Shown: positions 1-6,276 of the stretch, in pieces
Numbering within the stretch: the stretch's first letter is position 1
Layout of the letters: every line of letters begins with the position of its first letter
Source of the DNA: Deltaproteobacteria bacterium
Lineage (GTDB): Bacteria; Desulfobacterota; DSM-4660; Desulfatiglandales; B25-G16
DNA: 7,847 nucleotides
Direction of reading: 5' to 3'
Assembly: GCA_019308645.1 (NCBI GenBank)
Contig: JAFDHR010000102.1
Span: 1-7,847, forward strand
Position numbers and translations under genes: made by a program
Notes under the pieces: generated by a model
What the model was told of the DNA's origin: nothing
Databases searched by the model: none
The model's input: only the letters and a program-made list of their open reading frames with translations

Positions 1-318
1 GATATCTCTCGGGTGTACGATCATATCGTCATAGAGCACAAGGGCATTCTTCTCGGCCACATCTTGTATATACTCGTCATATGCAGTCTGGGACATGGCA
101 ATAAGGATGTCTGCTTTTATTACATGAGGGTATGTAATGGGATTTTCTGATATGACCACCTCGGACCTGGCAGAACCACCTCTGGCTTGAGCGCCATAGG
201 AATTTGACCCGGAAACCCATTTGTCGTCATTAATAGCAGCATGTCCAAGGATCGTTCCAGCCAAAATCACCCCCTGTCCACCATAGCCGCAAAGACGTAT
301 CTGTGTGAGGTTATTCAT
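1..318 (-). CDS. korC: 2-oxoacid:ferredoxin oxidoreductase gamma subunit (partial, C-terminus beyond window)
   Basis: The first 106 codons of the gamma subunit of a 2-oxoacid:acceptor oxidoreductase are present; the rest lies beyond position 1 (the family is usually about 180 residues). The N-terminus carries the glycine-rich GYGGQG motif (residues 11-16) and later the SYGAQARGG segment (residues 40-48), both hallmarks of this family. In these enzymes gamma packs against the alpha/beta core and contributes to CoA binding; that is family knowledge. The ATG overlaps the end of the beta gene by 8 nt (ATGAATAA) and has a GGAGAG ribosome site 7 nt upstream, so translation is probably coupled to beta. 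The Kor assignment (2-oxoglutarate) rests on resemblance only; another 2-oxoacid is possible. Confidence 0.9.
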   Translation of the reverse strand, partial: MNNLTQIRLCGYGGQGVILAGTILGHAAINDDKWVSGSNSYGAQARGGSARSEVVISENPITYPHVIKADILIAMSQTAYDEYIQDVAEKNALVLYDDMIVHPRDI

Positions 319-1072
319 TCGTGAACTCTCCAGTGACAATCTTATCCTTTAATTCATCATCTGAAAAATTATCCGCCTCTTCCCTGGAAATACATCTCTC
401 CATTAGATTTTTCAGCATATCGGCAGGAGAATCATATCTGTTTCTCCTTCCAAATTGGGTGGGACAGGGGGAAAGTACTTCAATAAAGCTAAATCCATGC
501 ATCGTAAGAGATTTTTTTATGGCACCCACCAAGGCCAAAGGCTGGGTTACTGAATAGCGGGACACATACGGAGCGCCAGCGCCAAGAACTAATTTACAGA
601 GATCAAATGGGCGATAGCTATTGCCATCCATGGTTGTGGAAGTTAGGGCGCCCAAAGGAGATGTGGAGGCCACTTGTCCACCGGTCATGCCATAGATCAT
701 ATTATTGGCACAGATCACTGTTAGATCTATATTCCTGCGCGCGGCATGAATAAGGTGATTGCCCCCAATGGAGGTAAGGTCTCCATCACCGCTTATAACC
801 ATGACATTGAGTTGTGGATTAAACATCTTCGCCCCTGTTGCAAACGCAATAGCCCGTCCGTGTAAGGTATGAAGGGTATCGGCATTGAAATTAGGACTTG
901 GAATCCATGCTGCACAGCCGATGCCAGAGACAAAAAGCATCTCATCCATGCTTATTTTAAGTCCATCAATAGCCCGAACTATGAGATTCATTAATATTCC
1001 ATGTCCACATCCAGGGCAAAATGGTGTTGAATCAATTCCTGGACGTAGATATTCTTCCAGATCTCTAGCCAT
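311..1072 (-). CDS. korB: 2-oxoacid:ferredoxin oxidoreductase beta subunit
   Basis: This 253-residue protein is the thiamine-diphosphate and iron-sulfur subunit of a cytoplasmic OFOR, which oxidatively decarboxylates a 2-oxoacid to acyl-CoA and CO2 and reduces ferredoxin. The TPP/Mg motif is GDGD (residues 95-98) followed by NN (123-124) and GMTGGQ. Cysteines 19 and 22 (CPGCGHG), 53 (SGIGC) and 203 (SPCPT) match the spacing of the four [4Fe-4S] ligands of known two-subunit OFORs, so the cluster should be intact. The length is close to that of KorB-type subunits. The gene starts inside the TAATG junction with alpha (1-nt overlap) and has an AAGGAGC ribosome site about 10 nt upstream. Overall sequence is most like KorB, but beta subunits do not reliably reveal the substrate. 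Confidence 0.93.
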   Translation of the reverse strand: MARDLEEYLRPGIDSTPFCPGCGHGILMNLIVRAIDGLKISMDEMLFVSGIGCAAWIPSPNFNADTLHTLHGRAIAFATGAKMFNPQLNVMVISGDGDLTSIGGNHLIHAARRNIDLTVICANNMIYGMTGGQVASTSPLGALTSTTMDGNSYRPFDLCKLVLGAGAPYVSRYSVTQPLALVGAIKKSLTMHGFSFIEVLSPCPTQFGRRNRYDSPADMLKNLMERCISREEADNFSDDELKDKIVTGEFTNE

Positions 1073-2214
1073 TATAAAATGCTCCTTACCTTTTTTATTA
1101 TCTGATGAGGATGGATGATTTCACCATTGGTCTGGTTGTAAGGGATCACCTCACAGGTGGCATATTTCATTATTTCACCCGCAATCTGCCCCCTGTTCAT
1201 CTCGGGGACAAAAATTTTCTTGGCCTTTTGGCCTATATCTTTAATAATTGTATCAGCAAAAGGCCAAATGGTCTTTAGCCTGAGTAGCCCGACTCTTTTT
1301 CCTTCTTTTCGGAGTTGCTCTATAGCAAAAAGTGCGCTTCGCGCAGTAAATCCATAGGAAACCACAATGACTTCGGCATCTTCCAGGTGATATGAGTATG
1401 TCTGAATGATGCTTTCTCTATTATTTAAGATCTTTTTGTTAATCCTGGTCACGAGCCGTGAGTGGACCTCGGGGTCATCGGTTTTTCTAATCCCTATCTC
1501 ATTATGTGTGGATCCGGTAACCAAAAGTTTTTCTCCCTCACCAAATGAAGGCATGGGTGGAATACCATCGTCCTGGTTCGTTCCAAAAGGAGGCGCCCCT
1601 TTCTTTTTTATCCTATCAAAGACCCTGACCTTAGCTTTAACCTCAATCCTTTCCCTTAAATGGCCAATGGCCTCCTCTCCCATGATAAAAACAGGGACTC
1701 GATACTGCTCGGCTAAATTAAAGGCATCTATTGCCTGGTCATACATCTCCTGCACCGACCATGGAGAGAGGGCAATAGTATAATAGTCTCCGTGAGAGCC
1801 CCATTTTGCCTGCATAAGATCGCCGCTGGCTACCCTTGTTGCCTGGCCAGTGCCTGGCCCAGCCCTCTGGATATCAGCGATTACTAAAGGGGTTTCTGTT
1901 AGGGCAGCATAACCAATTGCTTCTTGCATAAGAGAAAAACCTGGTCCAGAGGTGGCTGTCATGGCCTTTGCACCAGCCCAAACTGTCCCAATGACTGAAC
2001 AGATAGAGGCGAGTTCATCCTCCATCTGCATGAATACACCATTTACTTCTTTAAATCGGACGGAAATTCGCTCCATAATTTCACTGGAAGGAGTGATGGG
2101 ATAACCGCCGTAGTACCTACAGCCCGCAGCGATGGCGCCTTCAGTCAGTGCTTCATTGCCAGAAAAGTAGTAATGTCCAGAGGGAATTACGCTCTGTAGA
2201 TTTCTGTACCTCAT
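1072..2214 (-). CDS. korA: 2-oxoacid:ferredoxin oxidoreductase alpha subunit
   Basis: This is the alpha subunit of the OFOR, 380 residues from the chosen start. The YPITP motif (residues 38-42, in GGYPITPSSEIME) contacts the 2-oxoacid in studied OFORs; MEDELAS and TSGPGFSLM follow, as in the pyrimidine-binding domain. The C-terminal half has the usual GSTHNEIG..TDDPEVH segment and ends with the VPEMNRGQ transketolase-like domain. It is a KorA-type alpha without a fused gamma domain, consistent with a separate gamma gene downstream. I chose the ATG at 2214 because AGGAG lies 7 nt upstream and homologues begin near here. An in-frame GTG at 2253 would add 13 residues but has no good ribosome site. 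The stop overlaps the beta start (TAATG). The 2-oxoacid used is not determined. Confidence 0.93.
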   Translation of the reverse strand: MRYRNLQSVIPSGHYYFSGNEALTEGAIAAGCRYYGGYPITPSSEIMERISVRFKEVNGVFMQMEDELASICSVIGTVWAGAKAMTATSGPGFSLMQEAIGYAALTETPLVIADIQRAGPGTGQATRVASGDLMQAKWGSHGDYYTIALSPWSVQEMYDQAIDAFNLAEQYRVPVFIMGEEAIGHLRERIEVKAKVRVFDRIKKKGAPPFGTNQDDGIPPMPSFGEGEKLLVTGSTHNEIGIRKTDDPEVHSRLVTRINKKILNNRESIIQTYSYHLEDAEVIVVSYGFTARSALFAIEQLRKEGKRVGLLRLKTIWPFADTIIKDIGQKAKKIFVPEMNRGQIAGEIMKYATCEVIPYNQTNGEIIHPHQIIKKVRSIL

Positions 2215-2348
2215 AGAAAGGCTCCTGAGAAACTCATATTCTTGATCATCCACCTACTATCTAAATTTTGTAGCGGTAATTCATAACATTCATCAATGTA
2301 CGGTTGGTTTGCTGGCCAAACTCGATAGGGGGTCTGTTCAGCGCGTTA
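2215..2348 (-). other. tctA-korA intergenic spacer (134 nt)
   Basis: This spacer lies between the tctA stop and the preferred korA start. It holds only a 5-bp hairpin (GTTTG/CAAAC, 2307-2321) with no following U-run, so I see no convincing terminator. I also found no clear sigma-70 or sigma-54 promoter. Read-through from the transporter genes into korABC is therefore plausible but not shown. Confidence 0.5.
2222..2226 (-). promoter_or_regulatory. Ribosome binding site deciding the korA start
   Basis: AGGAG on the minus strand lies 7 nt before the ATG at 2214. It sits inside the reading frame that would be opened by the upstream GTG at 2253, and it favours the internal ATG. Confidence 0.7.
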
Positions 2349-3848
2349 TTAAGTGACATGCGTTGATTTCCTGAACTGCTTTATCACTATGATAGTCACT
2401 GTTATAGCAGTAACGATCAGAAATCCGAGCGAGATAGGATGGGTAAAAAAGATAGTTATGCTCCCATCGGACATGATCAGGGCCTGCCGCAGGCCGTTTT
2501 CGAGCATTGGTCCCAAGACAAATGCGATAAGTAGCGGGGCAAGAGGGTAGTCGAATTTTAGCATAACGTAACCCAGGATTCCGAAGAAAAACATGGCCTG
2601 AACGTCGAAGAGGCTGTTATCGACGGCATAGGTACCCACAAAACAAAGCATGAGGATGATGGGGTAGAGGATGACCTCTGGCACTTTAAATATGTTTTTT
2701 GCTGCCCGTATGCCGGCGCTTCCGATTAGCAGGTTGCCTAGGTTGCAGACCATTAAGCCGACAAACAAAGCATATATGATATTTGTATGTTCCTGGAACA
2801 TCATGGGCCCGGGCGCGATACCTTGGATCATGAAGGCCCCCAAAAGGACGGCTGTAACAATATCGCCCGGTATCCCTAGGCTCAAGAGGGGAATAAGCGT
2901 GGCGCCACAGACCGCACTGTTTCCGGACTCAGCAGCTGCGACACCTTCCACTTCCCCCATACCAAATTGTTCAGGATGCTTTGATGCCTTCTGGGCCATT
3001 CCGTAGTTCAAAAAAGCGGTGATAGTCGATCCAAGCCCCGGAATTGCCCCCAGGAATGTTCCCAAGGCCGTTCCGCGAAATATGGTGCGCAGCGAGCCGC
3101 GCATCTCCGACCAAGAAAGCTTGTTGTCCTCGATGCGATCAGATTGTTGTATGGCCATCTGCTGCAGTTTGTCCTTTGCCTTGCCCTCTACCCTTACAAG
3201 TATCTCAGAGATAGCAAAGAGCCCGATTAACATCGGAAGAAGACCAACCCCTTTTAACATCTCTACATAGCCAAAACTGAACCGGGAGAGCCCAGAGACG
3301 GGATCCATTCCTACCGTGGCGAAGAGTAAACCGAGAGCACCTGCCACAACACCCTTGAGTAGTGATTTGCCTGACACCGCCGCAATGATCGTAAGGGAGA
3401 AGAGGATCAGTGAGAATATTTCAGGAGGACCAAACCTCAGGGCAAGCGCCGCTAGGGGTGGAGCCACTATTATGAGTACGATGTCGCTCATGGTATCTGC
3501 CATAACCGAGGCGTATAGCGCCATCTTGAGAGCCTTAATTCCTTGCCCTTTCTGGGTCATGGGGTAGCCGTCAAGCAGCGTGGCCGAGGCTGCAGGAGTC
3601 CCGGGTGTATTTATGAGTATTGCTGAGAGCGAACCACCAAACATCCCTCCTTTGTATACACCCAACAGCATGGCGATTGCGGGAATAGGTTGCATGGTAA
3701 AGGTGATGGGTACCATGAGGGCGGTTGCCATCGTGACGGTGAGGCCCGGTATGGAACCGACAAGAATACCGACAGCCACTCCCAACAGCGCGAACATAAT
3801 ATTGTGCGGTGTAAGCATCAGTTGTAATCCGATAAGAAATTGCTCCAC
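2349..3848 (-). CDS. tctA: Tripartite tricarboxylate transporter large membrane subunit, TctA family
   Basis: This 499-residue inner-membrane protein is the large permease subunit of a TTT carboxylate transporter, which imports a ligand delivered by the periplasmic TctC protein using an ion gradient. Both internally repeated family signatures are present. GSIPGL (31-36) is followed by YKGGMFGGSLSAILINTPGTP (65-85) and DGYP (93-96). GAIPGLG (267-273) is followed by the AAAESGNSA segment (304-312) and LGIPGD (324-329). Many hydrophobic segments are spread along the length, and the size is normal for TctA. The start is GTG, supported by AAGGAG 8 nt upstream. The tctB stop lies only 22 nt before, so the two are surely co-transcribed. 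The substrate cannot be read from TctA; family members carry citrate, aromatic carboxylates and dicarboxylates. Confidence 0.95.
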   Translation of the reverse strand: MEQFLIGLQLMLTPHNIMFALLGVAVGILVGSIPGLTVTMATALMVPITFTMQPIPAIAMLLGVYKGGMFGGSLSAILINTPGTPAASATLLDGYPMTQKGQGIKALKMALYASVMADTMSDIVLIIVAPPLAALALRFGPPEIFSLILFSLTIIAAVSGKSLLKGVVAGALGLLFATVGMDPVSGLSRFSFGYVEMLKGVGLLPMLIGLFAISEILVRVEGKAKDKLQQMAIQQSDRIEDNKLSWSEMRGSLRTIFRGTALGTFLGAIPGLGSTITAFLNYGMAQKASKHPEQFGMGEVEGVAAAESGNSAVCGATLIPLLSLGIPGDIVTAVLLGAFMIQGIAPGPMMFQEHTNIIYALFVGLMVCNLGNLLIGSAGIRAAKNIFKVPEVILYPIILMLCFVGTYAVDNSLFDVQAMFFFGILGYVMLKFDYPLAPLLIAFVLGPMLENGLRQALIMSDGSITIFFTHPISLGFLIVTAITVTIIVIKQFRKSTHVT

Positions 3849-3856
3849 GTCTCCGT

Positions 3857-3862
3857 CTCCTT
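3857..3862 (-). promoter_or_regulatory. Ribosome binding site of the GTG-started tctA
   Basis: AAGGAG on the minus strand is placed 8 nt before the GTG at 3848. A second GGAG (3851-3854) is too close to the GTG to be functional. This supports the non-ATG start. Confidence 0.65.
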
Positions 3863-3870
3863 AGGCTGAA

Positions 3871-4350
3871 TCAGCCGAACAATATCCCCGTTGGCAGCAT
3901 GACGAGCATGACTTTTGCAAAAAACCAATAAAGTATAAGAGGCAGCGTGACCGTCACCATGACGATGGTTACCCACTTTCGGGCCCCGAAAAACAATAGG
4001 TACGTAAGCAGGATGATTCCCGTGGCAGGGAGGTATCCTACCATGGGTGTTATAGTAATGTATGTGATGAATAGTGCGATTGTTATCATAGTCCGCAAGG
4101 GGAAGAATCTGACGTTTCCCAGGGAGGCCTTGCTACCCCGGGTGACGTATCTGCTGAGGATGAGGAGCAGGCTGAGAATTGCGAGTATGACGGCGATCAA
4201 ATCAGGCATGAATGCCGGGTCAAGCCCTGTGCCCGTTCTCCCATGTTCAATGCCGTGCGGGATAATGAGAAAATAGAGTGCAGCGCTAAAGACTAAAAGT
4301 ATAACGCCGATCAATTGATCATAGGTAATTTTTTTCCTCATTATATCCAT
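3871..4350 (-). CDS. tctB: Tripartite tricarboxylate transporter small membrane subunit, TctB family
   Basis: This 159-residue hydrophobic protein has hydrophobic stretches at about residues 13-30, 51-67, 86-104, 108-122 and 126-148. Those lengths fit the four to five helices of TctB small subunits. The loop after the first helix contains GTGLDPAFMPD, comparable to the conserved G..PAFFP-type segment of TctB proteins. Sequence conservation in this family is poor, so the call leans on size, topology and position between tctC and tctA, the usual operon order. The ATG at 4350 has only a modest AAGG upstream; an ATG at 4341 (three codons in) is an alternative start. Its partner is TctA, with which it forms the membrane complex. 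Confidence 0.88.
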   Translation of the reverse strand: MDIMRKKITYDQLIGVILLVFSAALYFLIIPHGIEHGRTGTGLDPAFMPDLIAVILAILSLLLILSRYVTRGSKASLGNVRFFPLRTMITIALFITYITITPMVGYLPATGIILLTYLLFFGARKWVTIVMVTVTLPLILYWFFAKVMLVMLPTGILFG

Positions 4351-4543
4351 CAGCCTTTATGACCTTTAATTTATGAATAGAGTGCGAACAAACTGCAAAG
4401 AATCCGCCTTCGGTCCCCGTAACACTCCCAAACTGGCCCCAAGATCCACGCCCTATCAACCTTCCCTAGTTCGTGCAGCCTATTAAACAACAGGCCCCGC
4501 GAAAATGAATAGGGAAGGGGATAATTTCCCCTCCCCTTATTTT
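4351..4543. other. tctC-tctB intergenic spacer (193 nt)
   Basis: Apart from the hairpin next to tctC, I see no recognisable gene, repeat or promoter here. The spacer is longer than the 22 nt between tctB and tctA. That would suit RNA processing or partial termination between the binding-protein gene and the permease genes. Confidence 0.4.
4511..4537 (-). terminator. Hairpin after tctC (attenuator or mRNA-stabilising stem)
   Basis: An 11-bp stem (4511-4521 with 4527-4537) closes a 5-nt loop a few bases after the tctC stop. In minus-strand RNA all 11 pairs form, one of them as G-U (4533/4515). In plus-strand RNA that position is an A-C mismatch, so the structure fits the tctC mRNA better. The bases that follow are only mildly U-rich (UAUUCAUUUU), so it is probably a partial terminator or 3' stabiliser rather than a full stop. 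That would let the binding protein be made in excess of the membrane subunits. Confidence 0.6.
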
Positions 4544-5524
4544 TTACCTGGCCCGCAATCCGACCTTCTCCAGCACCTCGCCGTAAAAGACTTTCTGCTC
4601 TTCTAGCAGCTTTTTCAACTCATCTCCACTCATGTACGCGACCGGTTCCGCGAGTTTCTTGAACAGGGCGATGAAGCTTTTGTCTTCCATGGCTTTCTTG
4701 AAGCCATCATGAAGGGCCTGTTTGATCTCTGGGGGTGTCCCCTTGGGGGCGAAAATAGCCCGCGTAGAGCTGTCGGAAAAGTTTATGCCCTTCTCAATAA
4801 GGGTGGGGACATCCGGAAGGTGAGGGAGCCTTTCTTTGGAGAACACCGCCAGCGCTCTCGTCGTGCCAGCGTCTATATACTGATATAATTCTGACGGTAT
4901 ACCGCCGAACATGGCCACATGACCACCGAGCAGAGCGGCTTGGGCCTTGGCGCATCCCCTGAAGGGAACATGGGTCAACTTGATTCCAGCCGCGTATGCG
5001 AATCCCTCCATAGCGATGTGGGTTGTGGTTCCAGGGCCCGCACTACCGTACTTCACAGCTCCCGGATTCTTTTTCGCGTAGTCGAGGAGTTCTTCAAGGG
5101 TTTTCCAGGGCTGCTTAGAACCCACGGAAAGAATTCGTGGGGCATCATTAACCCTGATCACCGGTACGAGGTCCTCGAATTTGTATGGGGTTTTTACCAT
5201 GTAGGGTTTGATAACAATGACTGCTGGAACGGCATATAACAACGTATAGCCGTTCTTTTTGGACTGAGCAACATATGCGGCTCCTACTGCACCCCCACCG
5301 CCGGACTTAGTGACTACCACAACTGGCTGGCCGAAGTAGTTATTGGCTACGGACGAAAGCGCTCTCGCCTGAAGGTCCGTCCCACCTCCAGCGGAGTAAG
5401 GAACAACTATGGCAATAGGTTTTGTGGGAAATTTTGCTGGGGCTGCAAGGCCTGGAATAGCGTAGACTACGATTATGGCGCCAACTAAAAGTAGGACAGT
5501 TAGCAAAACACTTTTCTTTTTCAT
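4544..5524 (-). CDS. tctC: Tripartite tricarboxylate transporter substrate-binding protein, TctC/Bug family
   Basis: This is the periplasmic solute receptor of the TTT system, 326 residues from the chosen start. A Sec signal peptide (MKKK, hydrophobic core about 6-22, likely cleavage after the GLAA near residue 28) precedes the mature FPTKPIAIVVPYSAGGGTD start typical of Bug proteins. The SAGGGTD loop (44-50) corresponds to the first ligand-carboxylate-binding loop. GSAGPGTTTH (160-169), VPFRG (186-190) and RLPHLPDVPTL (232-242) are further family signatures. The ATG at 5524 is preceded by AAGGAGG at optimal spacing and gives a clean signal peptide. An in-frame ATG at 5599 would add 25 residues before the signal peptide and has no suitable ribosome site. 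The ligand is unknown; a carboxylate is expected for the family. Confidence 0.95.
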   Translation of the reverse strand: MKKKSVLLTVLLLVGAIIVVYAIPGLAAPAKFPTKPIAIVVPYSAGGGTDLQARALSSVANNYFGQPVVVVTKSGGGGAVGAAYVAQSKKNGYTLLYAVPAVIVIKPYMVKTPYKFEDLVPVIRVNDAPRILSVGSKQPWKTLEELLDYAKKNPGAVKYGSAGPGTTTHIAMEGFAYAAGIKLTHVPFRGCAKAQAALLGGHVAMFGGIPSELYQYIDAGTTRALAVFSKERLPHLPDVPTLIEKGINFSDSSTRAIFAPKGTPPEIKQALHDGFKKAMEDKSFIALFKKLAEPVAYMSGDELKKLLEEQKVFYGEVLEKVGLRAR

Positions 5525-5532
5525 CTCTCCCT

Positions 5533-5539
5533 CCTCCTT
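5533..5539 (-). promoter_or_regulatory. Strong ribosome binding site of tctC
   Basis: AAGGAGG on the minus strand is close to a perfect anti-SD match, 8 nt before the ATG at 5524. It fixes the tctC start downstream of the alternative ATG at 5599 and implies high translation, as expected for a binding protein. Confidence 0.85.
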
Positions 5540-5543
5540 AAGG

Positions 5544-5648
5544 TTAATGAAAGCACTCTTCATGAAACTCAAAAGCATAATAATAGCAATGGGTTGCATG
5601 AAGGTAAAATGATAGATTTTCTCCTATAAAATTCCTTGTTAATATCAT
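5544..5648 (-). CDS. Possible 34-residue leader ORF upstream of tctC
   Basis: This small ORF runs from an ATG at 5648 to a TAA at 5544, ending 19 nt before the tctC ATG. Its predicted peptide is unusually rich in His, Tyr and Phe in the second half (HCYYYAFEFH). An AAGGAGG sequence (5662-5668) lies upstream, but 13 nt from the ATG is longer than optimal. No homologue is recognised and it may be chance. If translated, it could couple or attenuate tctC expression. Confidence 0.2.
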   Translation of the reverse strand: MILTRNFIGENLSFYLHATHCYYYAFEFHEECFH

Positions 5649-5915
5649 CGAGTTAGTATATCCTCCTTAAAATTACATCCTTTTTAACCTAAAATCTGCT
5701 TCCCCAAAAAAAATCAGCAAAAAATCCTTGGAAAAGTTTTCTTAAGTCCTCACACCGGATGAAGATCTGGCTAACTTATCTTTTTTGGGGGAAATAAATC
5801 GAAATTGCCAATATTATGGCTGCATATAGAAAATTATTGTACTCAATCTATCAACCTTTCTTCAAAAGTCAAAAATCGAAGATAATTATATATTACTTCT
5901 TCAATAGTTTAACTT

Positions 5916-5931
5916 AGCATGAAGTATGCCA
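5916..5931 (-). promoter_or_regulatory. Candidate sigma-54 (RpoN) promoter for tctC
   Basis: The minus strand reads TGGCAT-ACTTC-ATGCT, against the consensus TGGCAC-N5-TTGCW. The invariant GG and GC are 10 bp apart and the total mismatch is two bases. Going through the minus strand of 5525-6276 by eye, this was the only GG-N10-GC match. Transcription would start near 5905, giving a leader of roughly 380 nt before tctC. An NtrC-type activator is encoded just upstream, which strengthens the call. Confidence 0.6.
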
Positions 5932-5943
5932 TCATATTATGAT
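5931..5943. promoter_or_regulatory. Perfect dyad next to the sigma-54 promoter
   Basis: ATCATA-T-TATGAT is a perfect 6+1+6 palindrome that abuts the -24 element. On the minus strand, TATCAAGATCATA (5938-5950) matches the IHF consensus WATCAANNNNTTR at all but one defined base. Either an operator or an IHF bending site between enhancer and promoter is plausible; the sequence alone does not decide. Confidence 0.35.
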
Positions 5944-6014
5944 CTTGATAAACGCTATAATTTCAGTTACTTAGTCTTATTACTATTCATAAATGATTCT
6001 TCCAGGTATCCAAA

Positions 6015-6055
6015 TTTAGAAATATTGCGAAACCTTTTTTAGAAATATTGCGAAA
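6015..6055. repeat. 18-bp direct repeat, 23-bp period (first pair of putative enhancer sites)
   Basis: TTTAGAAATATTGCGAAA occurs exactly at 6015-6032 and again at 6038-6055. The 23-bp offset is about two helical turns, so both copies would present on the same DNA face. The pair is centred roughly 135 bp upstream of the predicted sigma-54 start, a normal distance for upstream activating sequences. Confidence 0.75.
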
Positions 6056-6133
6056 TCAAAATGATCAACACAAATAATATCAATAGATACAGATAGTTAC
6101 CGGGAGTAGAAAATTATCGAAGAATTATAGAGG

Positions 6134-6168
6134 AATTTCGAAACCTCTTTTCGTAAAATTTCGAAATT
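6134..6168. repeat. Paired TTTCGAAA palindromes, 23-bp period (second pair of putative enhancer sites)
   Basis: The perfect palindrome TTTCGAAA occurs at 6136-6143 and 6159-6166, again exactly 23 bp apart. Each central CG is exactly 111 bp from its counterpart in the first pair. These are the diverged second copy of the same element. Confidence 0.7.
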
Positions 6169-6234
6169 AAATTGATCAACATGAATATTAGGTACAGATA
6201 GGGGGAGTAGAAAGTTTAGGGGGAATTTAGGCGA

Positions 6235-6258
6235 AATCCGAGATTAGAGGATCGGATT
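6235..6258 (-). terminator. Weak hairpin downstream of the regulator gene
   Basis: AATCCGA (6235-6241) pairs perfectly with TCGGATT (6252-6258) around a 10-nt loop, 18 nt after the regulator stop. No U-run follows on the minus strand, so a rho-independent terminator is doubtful. It could be a dyad binding site instead. Confidence 0.3.
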
Positions 6259-6276
6259 GTTTATGCTGTGTGGAGT

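Larger units (their letters stand above)
6015..6213. repeat. Imperfect tandem duplication of a roughly 100-bp regulatory block
   Basis: Block A (about 6015-6112) and block B (about 6126-6213) share colinear landmarks. In A/B order these are the paired CGAAA motifs (CG at 6028, 6051 / 6139, 6162), GATCAAC (6063 / 6174), TACAGATAG (6088 / 6193) and GGGAGTAGAAA (6102 / 6203). The offset falls from 111 to 101 through small deletions in B. A fragment resembling the start of a third block (GGAATTTAGGCGAAATCC, 6222-6239) lies next to the regulator gene. Confidence 0.7.
5525..6276. other. Long AT-rich regulatory region between regulator and tctC (about 750 nt)
   Basis: No convincing gene is found on either strand. 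The region is markedly richer in A/T than the flanking genes. It contains a sigma-54 promoter candidate (5916-5931), a dyad touching that promoter, a tandemly duplicated block with phased CGAA motifs (6015-6213), and a weaker sigma-70-like pair on the minus strand. That pair is TTGAAG (5860-5865) and TACAAT (5836-5841), spaced 18 bp. A 10-bp inverted repeat, CCCCAAAAAA (5702-5711) with TTTTTTGGGG (5781-5790), lies in the presumed tctC leader. Context suggests the control region of the tct operon. Confidence 0.6.

Noticed and set aside
2254..2300. A ten-codon ORF (MNVMNYRYKI) in the tctA-korA spacer
   Set aside because: It is too short, has no ribosome site, and nothing supports translation.
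2307..2321. Hairpin GTTTG/CAAAC as a terminator after tctA
   Set aside because: It has only five base pairs and no U-run; too weak to separate tct from kor transcription.
3580..3864. Plus-strand ORFs opposite tctA, tctB and the kor genes
   Set aside because: They mirror well-supported minus-strand genes with clear family motifs, have no recognisable domains, and lack ribosome sites; they are antisense shadows.
4544..5599. Longer tctC product starting at the ATG at 5599
   Set aside because: It puts 25 residues ahead of an otherwise standard MKKK signal peptide and lacks a well-spaced ribosome site, whereas the ATG at 5524 has AAGGAGG at the right distance.
5800..5811. TTGGCA on the minus strand as a second sigma-54 -24 element
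   Set aside because: The required GC 10 bp further on is absent (TT instead), so it fails the invariant spacing rule.
6015..6168. A CRISPR-like array
   Set aside because: The repeats are short, AT-rich, imperfect, and only two pairs exist with 5-bp gaps inside each pair; no cas gene is nearby.
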